Source: Qipengyuania citrea
Lineage (GTDB): Bacteria; Pseudomonadota; Alphaproteobacteria; Sphingomonadales; Sphingomonadaceae
DNA length: 64,000 nucleotides
Assembly: GCF_009828015.1 (NCBI RefSeq)
Contig: NZ_WTYG01000002.1
Coordinates: 310,001-374,000, forward strand
Direction: 5' to 3'
Shown: one piece after another, positions 33,827 to 44,805 of the stretch
Layout of the letters: each line of letters starts with the position of its first letter
Position numbering within the stretch: the stretch's first letter is position 1
Translations under genes and position numbers: made by a program
Notes under the pieces: model-generated
The model's input: the letters and a program-made list of their open reading frames with translations, nothing else
Told to the model about the DNA's origin: nothing
Databases searched by the model: none

Positions 33827-34792
33827 CTACGGTTCAAGGACCAGCTTGCCGACGATGTCGCCGCGCTCCATCCGTTCGAAGGCTTCGCGCCATGAGGTTA
33901 GCGGCAGCTTGCCGTCGACATGCGGCGCAATCTGTCCCTCGCTTGCCAGCGTGTCGATCGCGCGGGCGACATGCTCGCCGCGCTCGGGAAACCGCCTCGC
34001 ATATTCGCCGGCGCGGACGCCTACTACCGAGAACCCCTTGATCAGCGGGATATTGACCGCGATTTCGGGAATCCGCCCGGAGACGAAGCCGATCACCAGC
34101 AGCTTCCCGCCGAAGGTCACGCAGCGCGTGCTTTCATCGAAAACGTCTCCGCCCACCGGGTCGAACACGAGATCGCACAGCCGGCCATCGGTCAGCCGGG
34201 CAATGTCTTCGCGGAACCGCCCGGTATTGAGGATGGCAGCGTCGGGGCGGGCGACGGCGCGCAGCATCTCGAGCTTGTCCTCGCGGTGCGATGCCGCGAT
34301 GACCCTGGCGCCCAGCGCGCGCGCGAGGTCGCAGGCGGCAAGACCCACGCCCCCGCTTGCCCCATGCACCAGCACGGTCTGCCCGGGCTGCAAGCCGCCG
34401 ATTTCCACCAGCGCGACATAGGCAGTGTGATAGGCCGCGCCCATCGCCGCCGCAGCGGGGAAATCCATTCCTTCCGGCACATGGCGCAGCGCGGACGCGG
34501 GGAGCGCGACATATTCCGCGAACGCGCCGGTCTTGGCCCCTCCGCGCACCCGGTCGCCCACGGCAAAGCCGCTGCCGGGCGCCGCTTCCACGACCTCGCC
34601 GGCCATTTCCAATCCCGCGATGAAGGGCGGTTCGGGTTTGAACTGGTATTCCCCGCGCGTCATCAGCAGGTCGGGATAGTTGAGCGAGGCCGCGCGCATG
34701 CGCACCACGACCTCGCCCCGGGGCCGTTCCACCTCGGCCAGTTCGACGCCCGACAGGTCGGGCGAAAGCGCGGTGACGAGGACGGCTTTCAT
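33827..34792 (-). CDS. NADPH:quinone oxidoreductase-like MDR protein
   Basis: 321 residues of the medium-chain dehydrogenase/reductase superfamily, zinc-free quinone-reductase/enoyl-reductase branch. N-terminal GroES-like part (LNYPDLLMTRGEYQFKPEPPFIAGLEMAGEV), Rossmann loop VLVHGASGGVGLAA (142-155), and DLVFDPVGGDVF. No zinc-ligand pattern is seen. The physiological substrate is unknown. It lies 5 nt downstream of gloB on the same strand, so the two are probably co-transcribed. Confidence 0.88.
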   Translation of the reverse strand: MKAVLVTALSPDLSGVELAEVERPRGEVVVRMRAASLNYPDLLMTRGEYQFKPEPPFIAGLEMAGEVVEAAPGSGFAVGDRVRGGAKTGAFAEYVALPASALRHVPEGMDFPAAAAMGAAYHTAYVALVEIGGLQPGQTVLVHGASGGVGLAACDLARALGARVIAASHREDKLEMLRAVARPDAAILNTGRFREDIARLTDGRLCDLVFDPVGGDVFDESTRCVTFGGKLLVIGFVSGRIPEIAVNIPLIKGFSVVGVRAGEYARRFPERGEHVARAIDTLASEGQIAPHVDGKLPLTSWREAFERMERGDIVGKLVLEP

Positions 34793-34797
34793 TGCGG

Positions 34798-35553
34798 TCA
34801 GAAACTGTCCTTGGCGGCGCGCAGGGCGGCGAAGGTCTCCGCCGGGCTGGTCCCGCCCCAGCGATCGCGCAGCGCGTCCGCATCCGCCCGCAGGAAGGGG
34901 TTGGTGGCCAGTTCGCGCGACAGCACGGTCGGCACGGTGGGTTCGCCCTTGGCGCGTTGTTCGTCGATGCGCGCGGCATAGAGCGCCAGTTCGGCATTGT
35001 CCGGATCGGCATGCAGCGCGAACTTGGCATTCGCCTGCGTATATTCATGCGCGCAATAGAGCAGCGTGTCGGCGGGCAACTGGCGGATCCGGTCGAGGCT
35101 GTTCCAGAACTGCTCGGCTTCGCCTTCGAACATGCGGCCGCAGCCGAGCGCGAAGACGCTGTCGCCGACGAAAGCCATGTCCGCTTCGGCGATGTGATAG
35201 GCGATATGGCCGTTGGTGTGGCCCGAGACATCGATCACGCGTGCCTGCCAGTCGCCCAGCATCACGCTGTCGCCATTGCCGACCACGCGGTCGATCCGGC
35301 TCAACTTGTCGACTTCCTGCGGGGCGATGACGGTGGCTCCGGTCGCATCCACGATCGCCGCATTGCCGCCCGCATGGTCGGGATGCCAGTGCGTGTTCCA
35401 GATCTGCGTGATCTGCCAGCCCTTGGCACCGGCCTGTTTCAGGTATTCGGCCCCGTCGGGAGTATCGATCGCCGCGGTCTCTCCGCTGGCGGGGTCATGC
35501 AGCAGGAAACCGTAATTGTCGGACAGGCACGGGAATTGGTGAACTTCGAGCAT
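34798..35553 (-). CDS. gloB: Hydroxyacylglutathione hydrolase (glyoxalase II)
   Basis: Hydrolyses S-lactoylglutathione to lactate and glutathione in methylglyoxal detoxification. 251 residues, metallo-beta-lactamase fold: THWHPDH (H55, H57, D59, H60), DVSGHTNGHIAYH, FVGDSVFALGCGRMFEG, and the C-terminal domain with LLYCAHEYTQANAKFAL and NPFLRAD. The start is at 35553 (MLEVHQFPCLSDNYGF), the family N-terminus. Confidence 0.94.
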   Translation of the reverse strand: MLEVHQFPCLSDNYGFLLHDPASGETAAIDTPDGAEYLKQAGAKGWQITQIWNTHWHPDHAGGNAAIVDATGATVIAPQEVDKLSRIDRVVGNGDSVMLGDWQARVIDVSGHTNGHIAYHIAEADMAFVGDSVFALGCGRMFEGEAEQFWNSLDRIRQLPADTLLYCAHEYTQANAKFALHADPDNAELALYAARIDEQRAKGEPTVPTVLSRELATNPFLRADADALRDRWGGTSPAETFAALRAAKDSF

Positions 35554-35587
35554 GACGGGGAACCTAGGCGGGTTCCCCCGTATAGGA

Positions 35588-35620
35588 AAGGCCCGCTTGC
35601 GGATCTCGCAAGCGGGCCTT
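35588..35620 (-). terminator. Strong hairpin downstream of rpsA, before gloB
   Basis: A perfect 14-bp stem (35588-35601 with 35607-35620, loop GATCT). On the minus strand it is followed by TTTCC. It would stop rpsA transcripts before gloB. Confidence 0.6.
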
Positions 35621-35628
35621 CCTGTGTT

Positions 35629-35709
35629 CGTCATCCCGGCGCAAACCGGGATCGCTGACGGCACCGCGGGACTTGTCGCCCGTGATCCCGGATCAGGTCC
35701 GGGATGCCG
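35629..35709. repeat. REP-like palindromic element between gloB and rpsA
   Basis: Starts CGTCATCCCGG, with a small stem ATCCCGG/CCGGGAT (35633-35652), a spacer, then a second stem ATCCCGGA/TCCGGGAT (35685-35705). The sequence and design match the element at 50069-50146. Such palindromes are common extragenic repeats in sphingomonads. Confidence 0.65.
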
Positions 35710-35750
35710 GTGCGGCAGGCGCCCGCCGCGCGGGCGCCAACCTGTTACCG

Positions 35751-37454
<1,704 letters not shown>

Positions 37455-37847
37455 GTGTGAGTAGTCCTAACTTACGTTTGCTACCGGCCACCGGTTTTAC
37501 CGGGGTCTTTACCCGTCTCTGCGCACGATTGCGCAGGCCAACGGGGCAAGAGGGCCGCTGTCTCCCGCGAGGCCGGATGCCACCGCGGAAGTCCTTTCAA
37601 TCGGGGATTGAGAGAACGGGCGCGCGCCTAGGCGAAACGGGCGCGAAAGGCAAGCGAATTGCGGGCCGCTGCCGATAGACATGGACCGCATGTTACACGG
37701 TCCGGAGCAAAAACCGGTGCTGGCGCTCCGCTTCGTGCAAACGGCGGGATGCCGCAGGGTCGATAGCAAGGGGAGGGGCATCGCTGGCACCATGCGCCGG
37801 CCCGGGCCATGTAGGAAAGCGCCCCGCGCGCCGCTTCCCGGGACCGC
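37455..37847. other. rpsA leader and promoter region (no gene)
   Basis: A 393-bp interval between cmk and rpsA without a credible gene. Three CCGGT motifs stand close to the rpsA ATG on the minus strand (about 37473-37496). Small inverted repeats occur at 37519-37536 (CTGCGC/GCGCAG) and 37598-37610 (CAATC/GATTG). A promoter and a leader for S1 autoregulation are expected here, but I cannot define either. Confidence 0.45.
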
Positions 37848-38468
37848 TCAGCCGATAGCCTGCTCGACTGCCTCGATCGCCGCGGCGACGGCCTCGTCCT
37901 TGTCGAGGTCGCTGGTGTCGATCACCATGGCATCGGGGGCCGGTACCAGCGGCGCGACGGCGCGGTTGCGGTCGCGTTCGTCGCGGCGCCGCAAATCGTC
38001 CTGGATCTCGAGCAGGTTCACGCCCGCGCCGCGTTCGCGCATTTCGAGGAAGCGGCGCTGCGCGCGCGCCTCGACGCTGGCGGTGACGAACAGCTTGGCC
38101 TGCGCCTCGGGCGCGATCACCGTGCCGATGTCGCGCCCGTCGAGCACGGCGCCGGTGTCGCGCGTGGCGAAGCTGCGCTGGCGGTCGAACAGCGCCTGCC
38201 GCACCGCCGGGTGAACCGACACGCGGCTTGCCAATCCGCCGGTCTGCTCATCGCGCAATGCGGGATCGCCGAGCAGAGTATCGGGAAAGGCGGTGGCGGC
38301 GAGCGCATCGCCGGCGTCGTCCGGGTCGCCGCCATCGAGGAAGACCTGCCGGCCGACTGCGCGATAGAGCAGCCCGGTATCGAGATGGGGCAGGCCGAAA
38401 TGGGCTGCCAGGGCCTTGGCGATCGTGCCTTTCCCGCTGGCAGTCGGTCCGTCTACGGCAATGATCAT
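37848..38468 (-). CDS. cmk: Cytidylate kinase
   Basis: Phosphorylates CMP/dCMP. 206 residues: P-loop [12 protein letters not shown] (4-15), [27 protein letters not shown], and [21 protein letters not shown]. The ATG overlaps the upstream membrane-protein stop as ATGA. It belongs to the aroA-cmk(-rpsA) block. Confidence 0.95.
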   Translation of the reverse strand: MIIAVDGPTASGKGTIAKALAAHFGLPHLDTGLLYRAVGRQVFLDGGDPDDAGDALAATAFPDTLLGDPALRDEQTGGLASRVSVHPAVRQALFDRQRSFATRDTGAVLDGRDIGTVIAPEAQAKLFVTASVEARAQRRFLEMRERGAGVNLLEIQDDLRRRDERDRNRAVAPLVPAPDAMVIDTSDLDKDEAVAAAIEAVEQAIG

Positions 38469-38734
38469 GCTTCGCGTTCCTGTGTCTTGCGCGTGCCCCG
38501 CACGGCCTTGGCGATGCCGAAGATCGCGATGGCGGCCCAGAATCCCTCGAGCACGAGGCTCGGCCAATTGGTATGCACCAGCAGCGAGACGGTAAGCAGC
38601 GCTGCCCCCATGAGATTGGTGCCATGCAGAACGAACGGGTTGGGCGCATCCTTGATGGTCAGATAGCCATAGGCGCCGATAATGCAGGCGGTGCCGACGA
38701 AACCAACCCAGCTGGCCCAGTCGAGCCCGGTCAT
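38465..38734 (-). CDS. Small CBU_0592-like membrane protein
   Basis: 89 residues, three predicted membrane segments (about 7-25, 38-55, 60-76) and a short basic tail [11 protein letters not shown]. The [19 protein letters not shown] start and [16 protein letters not shown] middle fit the small CBU_0592-like group. Function unknown. It is joined by ATGA overlaps on both sides, to aroA (upstream) and cmk (downstream), so it is translated as part of that operon. Confidence 0.8.
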   Translation of the reverse strand: MTGLDWASWVGFVGTACIIGAYGYLTIKDAPNPFVLHGTNLMGAALLTVSLLVHTNWPSLVLEGFWAAIAIFGIAKAVRGTRKTQEREA

Positions 38735-40038
38735 GCCGCGGCCTGCGCGATCAGATCGATGAAATTGGGGAAGCTGGTGGCGATCGGTTCGGCGCTGTCG
38801 ATGGCGACGCCGTCGCCGCTAGCGAGCCCTGCGACCGCCATGCTCATCGCGATGCGGTGGTCGAGATGCGTGGTAACCGGACCGCCGCCGGGCAGCGGCG
38901 TGCCGCCGGTGCCCGTTATGGTCAGCCCGTCGTCGCTTTCCTCGACCTTTGCCCCGGCCAGGCGCAGCGCGGCCGCCATGGCGGAGAGGCGGTCGCTTTC
39001 CTTGACGCGCAATTCCTCCAATCCACGGGTGATGGTGGTGCCGCGCGCCAGCGCTGCGGCCACGAACAGAACGGGAAATTCGTCGATCATGCTGGGGGCG
39101 ATCGCCGGGTCGACTGCAATCCCTTCGAGGACGGCGTGGCGTACACGCAGATCGGCCACCGGCTCGCCGCCGACCTCGCGCTCGTCGATGAATGCGATAT
39201 CCGCGCCCATCTGCCGCAGCACGCGGAAGATGCCATCGCGCGTGGGATTGAGGCCGACGTTCTCGATCACCAGGTCGCTGCCGGGCACGATGCTGGCGGC
39301 GACGGCAAAGAACGCCGCCGAGGATGGATCGCCCGGCACTTCGATATCACAGGGGTGCAAATCGGCGGGGCCGTGGATGCGGATGATCCGCGCGCCATCA
39401 CCCTCTTCCACGCTCAGTTCAGCACCGAAGCCGCGCAGCATGCGTTCGGTATGGTCGCGCGTGGCGACCGGTTCGATCACGCTGGTGACGCCGGGCGTGT
39501 TGAGGCCTGCCAGGAGCACCGCGCTCTTGACCTGCGCGCTGGCGACCGGGAGGCGGTATTCGATCGGTACGGCGGGCTGGAGGCCTTCCATCATCAGCGG
39601 CAAAGTGCCGCCGGGGGAGGGGGTGAAGCTGGCCCCCATCTGCGACAGCGGATCGATCACCCGGCCCATCGGGCGCTTCGACAGGCTGGCATCGCCGGTA
39701 AAGGCGGCGGTGATGCCATGGCTGGCGATGAGCCCCATCAGCAGCCGCGTCGAGGTGCCCGAATTGCCCATGTCGAGCGCCTCGCCGGGCTGCAGCAGCC
39801 CGCCGACGCCGACCCCGTCGACCACCCAGTCGGACCCGTCGCGATCGATCCGCGCGCCCATCGCGCGCAGCGCGGCGGCAGTGGCCAGCACGTCTTCGCC
39901 CTCGAGCAGGCCCGAAATGCGGTTGCGGCCCACGGCCAGCGCCCCGAACATGAGCGCGCGGTGGCTGATCGACTTGTCGCCGGGGACGCGGATGCGCCCG
40001 GTCAGCGGGCCGGAAGGAAAGAAGGTATGGGCGGTCAA
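38731..40038 (-). CDS. aroA: 3-phosphoshikimate 1-carboxyvinyltransferase (EPSP synthase)
   Basis: Sixth step of the shikimate pathway. 435 residues: [58 protein letters not shown] and [12 protein letters not shown]. The [16 protein letters not shown] form resembles class II (CP4-like) enzymes, which are glyphosate-tolerant in known cases; tolerance here is inference. The family N-terminus begins just after a TTG at 40036-40038, taken as the start; ATG 40143 would add 35 residues without homology. Confidence 0.9.
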   Translation of the reverse strand: MTAHTFFPSGPLTGRIRVPGDKSISHRALMFGALAVGRNRISGLLEGEDVLATAAALRAMGARIDRDGSDWVVDGVGVGGLLQPGEALDMGNSGTSTRLLMGLIASHGITAAFTGDASLSKRPMGRVIDPLSQMGASFTPSPGGTLPLMMEGLQPAVPIEYRLPVASAQVKSAVLLAGLNTPGVTSVIEPVATRDHTERMLRGFGAELSVEEGDGARIIRIHGPADLHPCDIEVPGDPSSAAFFAVAASIVPGSDLVIENVGLNPTRDGIFRVLRQMGADIAFIDEREVGGEPVADLRVRHAVLEGIAVDPAIAPSMIDEFPVLFVAAALARGTTITRGLEELRVKESDRLSAMAAALRLAGAKVEESDDGLTITGTGGTPLPGGGPVTTHLDHRIAMSMAVAGLASGDGVAIDSAEPIATSFPNFIDLIAQAAA

Positions 40039-40207
40039 GCGATTGTCCCGTATGACGCTGGTGGCGGAACGCCGCGCTTTGACAGTGGCAATGCGTTCTG
40101 GCAAGGCGCGCGCGCTGTTGATTCCTGCATGGCAGGTTCCCATCAATACGATTACGAATTCACGGCCCCGGGCGTAACGGCTGGGGCGGCACACTCAAGG
40201 ATTACAC

Positions 40208-40555
40208 ATGGTCAAACCGGAATGGGGCACCAAGCGGACGTGCCCGAACTGCGGCACCCGCTTCTACGATCTGAACAAGGACGAACCCGTCACCTGCATC
40301 GAATGCGGTGAGGAATGGTCGCCCGAGCCCGTGCTCAAGTCGAAGCAGCCGATCCTTGCCGAGGAAGAAAGCAAGAAGAAGAAGGACGCCGAGGCGGACA
40401 GCGATCTGGGCGGCGACGACGACGATGACGATCTCGACATCGATATCGACGAGGACAGCGATTCTCCCGACAATGAAGTCGACCTCGGCGGCGACGACGA
40501 CCTCGGCGTCGAAACCAAGTCCAAGGGCGACGACGACAACGTCGACGAAAGCTGA
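40208..40555 (+). CDS. TIGR02300 family FYDLN-acid protein
   Basis: 115 residues: a zinc-ribbon-like head with C12-x2-C15 and C30-x2-C33 around the family hallmark TRFYDLNKDEPV, then a very acidic Asp/Glu tail (about half of residues 60-115). Found throughout alphaproteobacteria; function unknown. It is divergent from aroA. Confidence 0.93.
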   Translation: MVKPEWGTKRTCPNCGTRFYDLNKDEPVTCIECGEEWSPEPVLKSKQPILAEEESKKKKDAEADSDLGGDDDDDDLDIDIDEDSDSPDNEVDLGGDDDLGVETKSKGDDDNVDES

Positions 40556-40646
40556 TTTTTTCTCTTGCGTTGCGCGGGGCGGCCCCATAAAGGGCTGCCT
40601 CCGCAAGGCTGGCGCACCTCCCAGGGGGCGCCATGAAAAATGGCTC

Positions 40647-40722
<76 letters not shown>

Positions 40723-40910
40723 TTTTCCCCATTGCGGGCCGGATATGTTGGTAGCAGGCCGCGACGACGGTTGCGGCTTGCTTCCACCACACCCGGGCAG
40801 ACAGTTCTGGGTTTCACCGGGGAATTCCCCACGCTGGCCAACGAGTTTTCGTTCGCCGGCGTTTTTCGCGTCTATTCGGGCCGCCCGCGGTTCGGAAGGA
40901 GTAAGCAGGC

Positions 40911-42398
40911 ATGTTCGACAATCTGTCCGATCGCCTCGGTAACGTCTTCGACCGCCTGAAGGGGCGCGGCGCGCTGTCCGAAAGCGACGTGCGCGAAGCC
41001 ATGCGCGAGATTCGCGTGGCGCTGCTCGAAGCCGATGTCGCGCTGCCCGTGGTCCGCCGCTTTATCGATGCGGTGACCGAGAAATCGGTCGGCCAGGACG
41101 TGCTGCGCTCGGTTACGCCGGGCCAGCAGGTCGTCAAGATCGTCGATGACGAGCTGGTGGCGATGCTCGGCGGAGGCGGGGATGCCGATCCCGCCGACCG
41201 CGAACTCAATTTCGCGGCCAAGCCGCCGGTGGTGATCATGATGGTCGGCCTGCAGGGTTCGGGCAAGACGACCACGACTGCCAAGCTGGGCAAGCTGCTC
41301 AAGGAAAAGCACGGCAAGAAGGCGATGATGGCGTCGCTCGACGTCAACCGTCCGGCGGCGCAGGAACAGCTCAAGGTGCTCGGCGAACAGGTCGATGTCG
41401 CCACGCTGCCGATCATCGAGGGCCAGCAGCCGGTCGATATCGCCCGCCGGGCGATGGACAGCGCCAAGCTACAGGCCGCCGACGTGCTGCTGCTCGATAC
41501 GGCAGGCCGCCTGCATGTCGATGAAGCGCTGATGGCCGAGATGAAGGCCATCGCCGGCGTCTCGACGCCGACAGAAGTGCTGCTGGTGGTCGACAGCCTG
41601 ACCGGCCAGGACGCGGTCAATGTCGCGCAGAGCTTCACCGGCGAAGTGCCGCTGACCGGCGTGGTGCTGACCCGCATGGATGGCGATGCGCGCGGCGGTG
41701 CGGCGCTGTCGATGCGCTATGTCACCGGCAAGCCGATCAAGTTTGCAGGGACCGGCGAAAAGCTCGACGCGATCGAGGCGTTCGACCCCAAGCGCGTGGC
41801 GGGCCGCATCCTCGGAATGGGCGATGTCGTCAGCCTGGTCGAAAAGGCCGCGCAGGGCATCCAGCAGGACGAGGCGGAAGCGCTCGCCAAGAAGATGGCC
41901 AAGGGCCAGTTCGACCTCGAAGACCTGCGCATGCAGTTGAAGCAGATGCAGAACATGGGCGGGCTGGGCATGCTCGCGGGGATGCTGCCGGGCATGAAGA
42001 AGGCCAAGGCAGCGATGGCCGCGTCGAACATGGACGACCGGGTGCTGCTGCACATGGATGCGATCATCGGGTCGATGACCGCCAAGGAGCGCAAGAACCC
42101 CGCGCTGCTCAACGCCAAGCGCAAGAAGCGCGTGGCAGCGGGGTCGGGCACGCAGGTGCAGGACGTCAACAAGGTGCTGAAGATGCACCAGGAGATGTCG
42201 CGCGCCATGAAGCAGATCAAGAAGATGGGCGGGCTTAAGGGCCTCGGCGCTTTGTTCGGCAAGGGGGGCATGGGTGCCGCCATGCCGGGTCTTGGCGGTC
42301 CGGGCGGCGGGATGCCCGGAATGGGCGGCGGCAAGGGGCCGGGGGTGGATCCCTCCACGCTCCCGCCCGACCTGCAGGACCTGCTCAACAAGAAATAG
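40911..42398 (+). CDS. ffh: Signal recognition particle protein Ffh
   Basis: GTPase that targets nascent membrane proteins with 4.5S RNA and FtsY. 495 residues: N domain, G domain with P-loop GLQGSGKTTTTAKL (113-126), DTAGR and TKMDG-equivalent LTRMDGDARGG, and a Met-rich M domain (about 330-450, with runs such as MLAGMLPGMKKAK) ending in a Gly/Met tail. A GGAG motif precedes the ATG. First gene of the ffh-rpsP-rimM block. Confidence 0.96.
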   Translation: MFDNLSDRLGNVFDRLKGRGALSESDVREAMREIRVALLEADVALPVVRRFIDAVTEKSVGQDVLRSVTPGQQVVKIVDDELVAMLGGGGDADPADRELNFAAKPPVVIMMVGLQGSGKTTTTAKLGKLLKEKHGKKAMMASLDVNRPAAQEQLKVLGEQVDVATLPIIEGQQPVDIARRAMDSAKLQAADVLLLDTAGRLHVDEALMAEMKAIAGVSTPTEVLLVVDSLTGQDAVNVAQSFTGEVPLTGVVLTRMDGDARGGAALSMRYVTGKPIKFAGTGEKLDAIEAFDPKRVAGRILGMGDVVSLVEKAAQGIQQDEAEALAKKMAKGQFDLEDLRMQLKQMQNMGGLGMLAGMLPGMKKAKAAMAASNMDDRVLLHMDAIIGSMTAKERKNPALLNAKRKKRVAAGSGTQVQDVNKVLKMHQEMSRAMKQIKKMGGLKGLGALFGKGGMGAAMPGLGGPGGGMPGMGGGKGPGVDPSTLPPDLQDLLNKK

Positions 42399-42432
42399 AT
42401 TTCAGACGTTTACATTCGAAAGGTAATATCAA

Positions 42433-42894
42433 ATGGCAGTTGCAATCCGTCTTTCGCGTGGTGGTGCGAAGAAGCGCCCCTACTACCGCATCGTGGTTGC
42501 CGATTCGCGTGCCGCACGCGACGGCAAGTATCTCGAGCAGATCGGCACCTACAACCCGATGCTGCCCAAGGATTCGGGCGAGCGCGTCAAGCTCAACGAA
42601 GACCGCGCCCGCCACTGGCTGAGCGTCGGCGCCAAGCCGAGCGACCGCGTCCACCGCTTCCTCGATGCCGCCGGTATCCTCGAGCGCAGCCCGCGCAACA
42701 ACCCGAAGAAGGCCGAGCCGGGCGAAGCCGCCAAGGAACGCGCCGAGGAAAAGGCCGCGAAGCAGGCTGAAGCCGAGGAAGCCGCCAAGGCTGCCGCAGA
42801 AGAAGCCAACGCTCCGGCCGAAGAAGCAGCTGCCGAAGACGCTCCCGCCGAGGAAGCCGCAGCTGAAGAAGCTACCGAAGACAAGGGCGAGTAA
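42433..42894 (+). CDS. rpsP: 30S ribosomal protein S16 with long acidic tail
   Basis: 153 residues. Residues 1-80 are S16 ([40 protein letters not shown], then [12 protein letters not shown]). The remaining about 70 residues are an Ala/Glu/Lys helix-forming extension ([24 protein letters not shown]), roughly doubling the protein. Such extensions occur in alphaproteobacteria. It lies 34 nt after ffh and 8 nt before rimM. Confidence 0.95.
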   Translation: MAVAIRLSRGGAKKRPYYRIVVADSRAARDGKYLEQIGTYNPMLPKDSGERVKLNEDRARHWLSVGAKPSDRVHRFLDAAGILERSPRNNPKKAEPGEAAKERAEEKAAKQAEAEEAAKAAAEEANAPAEEAAAEDAPAEEAAAEEATEDKGE

Positions 42895-42902
42895 GCGCGC
42901 CC

Positions 42903-43388
42903 ATGTCGGACAAGCCCGTCACGCTCGCTGCCGTCACCGGTGCGCATGGCGTGACGGGCGAAGTCCGCCTGAAGCTGCTCGGCGAGGGCTATGAAGCGCT
43001 CAAGCCGCACAAGAGCTTCAACGAGGGTTCGCTGACTCTCACCAAACTCCGCAGCGACAACAAGGGCGGCGCGATCGCGCGGTTCGCCGAGGTGGCCGAC
43101 CGGACCGCGGCCGAACAGCTGCGCGGCACCGCACTTGCGGTTTCGCGCGAGGACCTGCCGGCGCTGGACGAGGGGGAATTCTATTTCTCCGACCTGCTCG
43201 ATCTGGCCGTCATCACCGATACGGGCGAAGCGGTGGGTCGCGTCTGCGCAGTGGAGAATTTCGGCGCGACCGATATCGTCGAGATCGAGAAACCCGACGG
43301 CAAAAAGTTCATGGCGCCGCTGACCGCGCAGGCAGTGCCGCGCTGGGACGCGAGCCAGTTGGTGATCAACCCCGATTTCATCGGCTAG
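42903..43388 (+). CDS. rimM: Ribosome maturation factor RimM
   Basis: Helps 30S 3'-domain assembly by binding S19. 161 residues: RimM N-domain (VTLAAVTGAHGVTGEVRLKLL, FNEGSLTL) and a PRC-barrel C-domain (EFYFSDLLDLAVITDTGEAVGRV; DIVEIEKPDGKKFMAPLT). It normally precedes trmD; here an inverted oxidoreductase gene comes next. Confidence 0.95.
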   Translation: MSDKPVTLAAVTGAHGVTGEVRLKLLGEGYEALKPHKSFNEGSLTLTKLRSDNKGGAIARFAEVADRTAAEQLRGTALAVSREDLPALDEGEFYFSDLLDLAVITDTGEAVGRVCAVENFGATDIVEIEKPDGKKFMAPLTAQAVPRWDASQLVINPDFIG

Positions 43389-43407
43389 CCGGGAGGCGCC
43401 CGCAAAT

Positions 43408-44322
43408 TCAGCGCCTGAGCGGACGTTCGCGGGCGAGGTGATTGCGGATCGTGGTTGCGGCAACGCCCGCCTGTCCCATCGCATGGCTGATCTGGTCGAG
43501 TCCGATCACCACGTCGCCCGCAGCGAACAGCCCGGGCACGCTGGTTTCGAGATGGTCGTCCACCAGCACGCAGTCCTGTTCGCTGACCTCGGCCCCGCAG
43601 CTGACTGCCAATCCCGAACGCACCAGCGATCCAAGCGCGGGATAGATGCTGTCGAAGGCCATGCGGCCCGTGCCAGTGTCGAAGGCGATCCGGCCATTCT
43701 CGATCGCATAGCCGCTGCACGGGCCCGCCACCCGGGCGATCCCCGCCTCGTCCAGCGCCTGCGAACACTGTGCGGACAGGTCATGGTCGCCGTGCGGTGA
43801 TACCAGCGTCAGGTCGGCCGTATAGGTGCGGATGAACTGCGCTTCGGCGGTGCCATGGTCGGCGGTGCCGATCACCGCCACGCGCTTGTCGGTCACTTCG
43901 TAGCCATCGCAGACCGGGCAATAGCGCAGCAGCCCGCGGCCGAGCGCTTCGGCGTGGAACTGGTCGTCCATCCCTTCCGGCCGGTTGTTGACCACGCCGG
44001 TCGCCAGCAGGACGGTGCGCGCGCGGAAGTCCTCGTCGTCGCAGCGCACGATGAACTGGTCGCCATCGCGCCGCAGGTCGGTCACGCGGCGGGGTTCGCG
44101 CAGCGCGCCGTAGCGAGCCGCCTGGTCGCGCATGCGTTCGAGCAGTTCGTTGCCGTTGATCCCGTCGGGAAAACCCGCATGATTGTGGCTGGTGGGGATC
44201 CAACTCGCCCGGCTCGTCCCGCAATCGAACATGCGGATCGAAAGGTGATAGCGCGCCAGATAGATCGCGGCGGTCAGCCCGGCGGGCCCCGCACCCACGA
44301 TGATGCAATCGTCGACATTCAT
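43408..44322 (-). CDS. Thioredoxin-reductase-like FAD/NAD(P) oxidoreductase
   Basis: 304 residues: FAD loop [14 protein letters not shown] (6-19), redox motif C135-P-V-C138 in YCPVCDGYE, and C-terminal FAD signature [25 protein letters not shown]. Unlike classical TrxB (GGGDSA), the second nucleotide loop reads [14 protein letters not shown], so NADPH binding may differ. The start is at 44322 ([10 protein letters not shown]). It is inverted between rimM and trmD, interrupting the usual order. A role in thiol redox or ferredoxin-linked reduction is possible but unproven. Confidence 0.82.
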   Translation of the reverse strand: MNVDDCIIVGAGPAGLTAAIYLARYHLSIRMFDCGTSRASWIPTSHNHAGFPDGINGNELLERMRDQAARYGALREPRRVTDLRRDGDQFIVRCDDEDFRARTVLLATGVVNNRPEGMDDQFHAEALGRGLLRYCPVCDGYEVTDKRVAVIGTADHGTAEAQFIRTYTADLTLVSPHGDHDLSAQCSQALDEAGIARVAGPCSGYAIENGRIAFDTGTGRMAFDSIYPALGSLVRSGLAVSCGAEVSEQDCVLVDDHLETSVPGLFAAGDVVIGLDQISHAMGQAGVAATTIRNHLARERPLRR

Positions 44323-44447
44323 GGCAGGACTACGCACCACGCGCCGATGGGTGCCGTTCGCCGAGGCAGAATGGCCGCCGGACCGGTCCGCGCTTTTGCA
44401 TGCACACGTCGGCATGGCAGGACCTTCGGCAAGGGGGATTGCAAAAG

Positions 44448-44753
44448 ATGATCGATATGGTTTTCCTCGCCGGCGCTTACGCAGCGTTGGCCGCCGGGCT
44501 CGGTGCAGGTGTCGGCAGGGTGTCGCCTTCGATCGGGCCGCGGCTGCGCCATGCTTTCGCGGGCATCGCGCCGCTTGCCGCGGTGCTCGGGATGAAGCTG
44601 ACCGAGGCCGACAGCGTGACGCTGCATGGCGTGGACCTCGCCGCGGGCGGCGGACTGGTCGTGCTGGGTATCGCCGCGTCGGCAATGGCCGCGAAAGCCT
44701 TGCCTGCCGCCAGGCGCGCTGCGCCTGCAGAGGACCGCCTGCCGATCGGCTGA
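44448..44753 (+). CDS. Small membrane protein, function unknown
   Basis: 101 residues with three hydrophobic segments (about 3-22 [20 protein letters not shown], 35-50 [12 protein letters not shown], 66-87 [20 protein letters not shown]) and a basic tail. Third-position G+C is high and consistent with coding. An AGGGGG lies upstream at long spacing. No family recognised. It sits between the inverted oxidoreductase and trmD, with which it could be co-transcribed. Confidence 0.6.
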   Translation: MIDMVFLAGAYAALAAGLGAGVGRVSPSIGPRLRHAFAGIAPLAAVLGMKLTEADSVTLHGVDLAAGGGLVVLGIAASAMAAKALPAARRAAPAEDRLPIG

Positions 44754-44805
44754 TCCCCGCGGCCGGCTATGGCGCTGCTGCCGATTGGCGGCTAGGGCGC
44801 GCGGC

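Noticed and set aside
38573..40311. Two long plus-strand frames (534 and 484 codons) opposite aroA
   Set aside because: Both lie over the intact aroA frame; one runs through the real aroA-FYDLN intergenic region into an FYDLN shadow.
40560..40640. Region upstream of tRNA-Ala as a possible short gene
   Set aside because: No open frame longer than a few dozen codons with a ribosome site; it is probably the tRNA promoter and the FYDLN 3' region.
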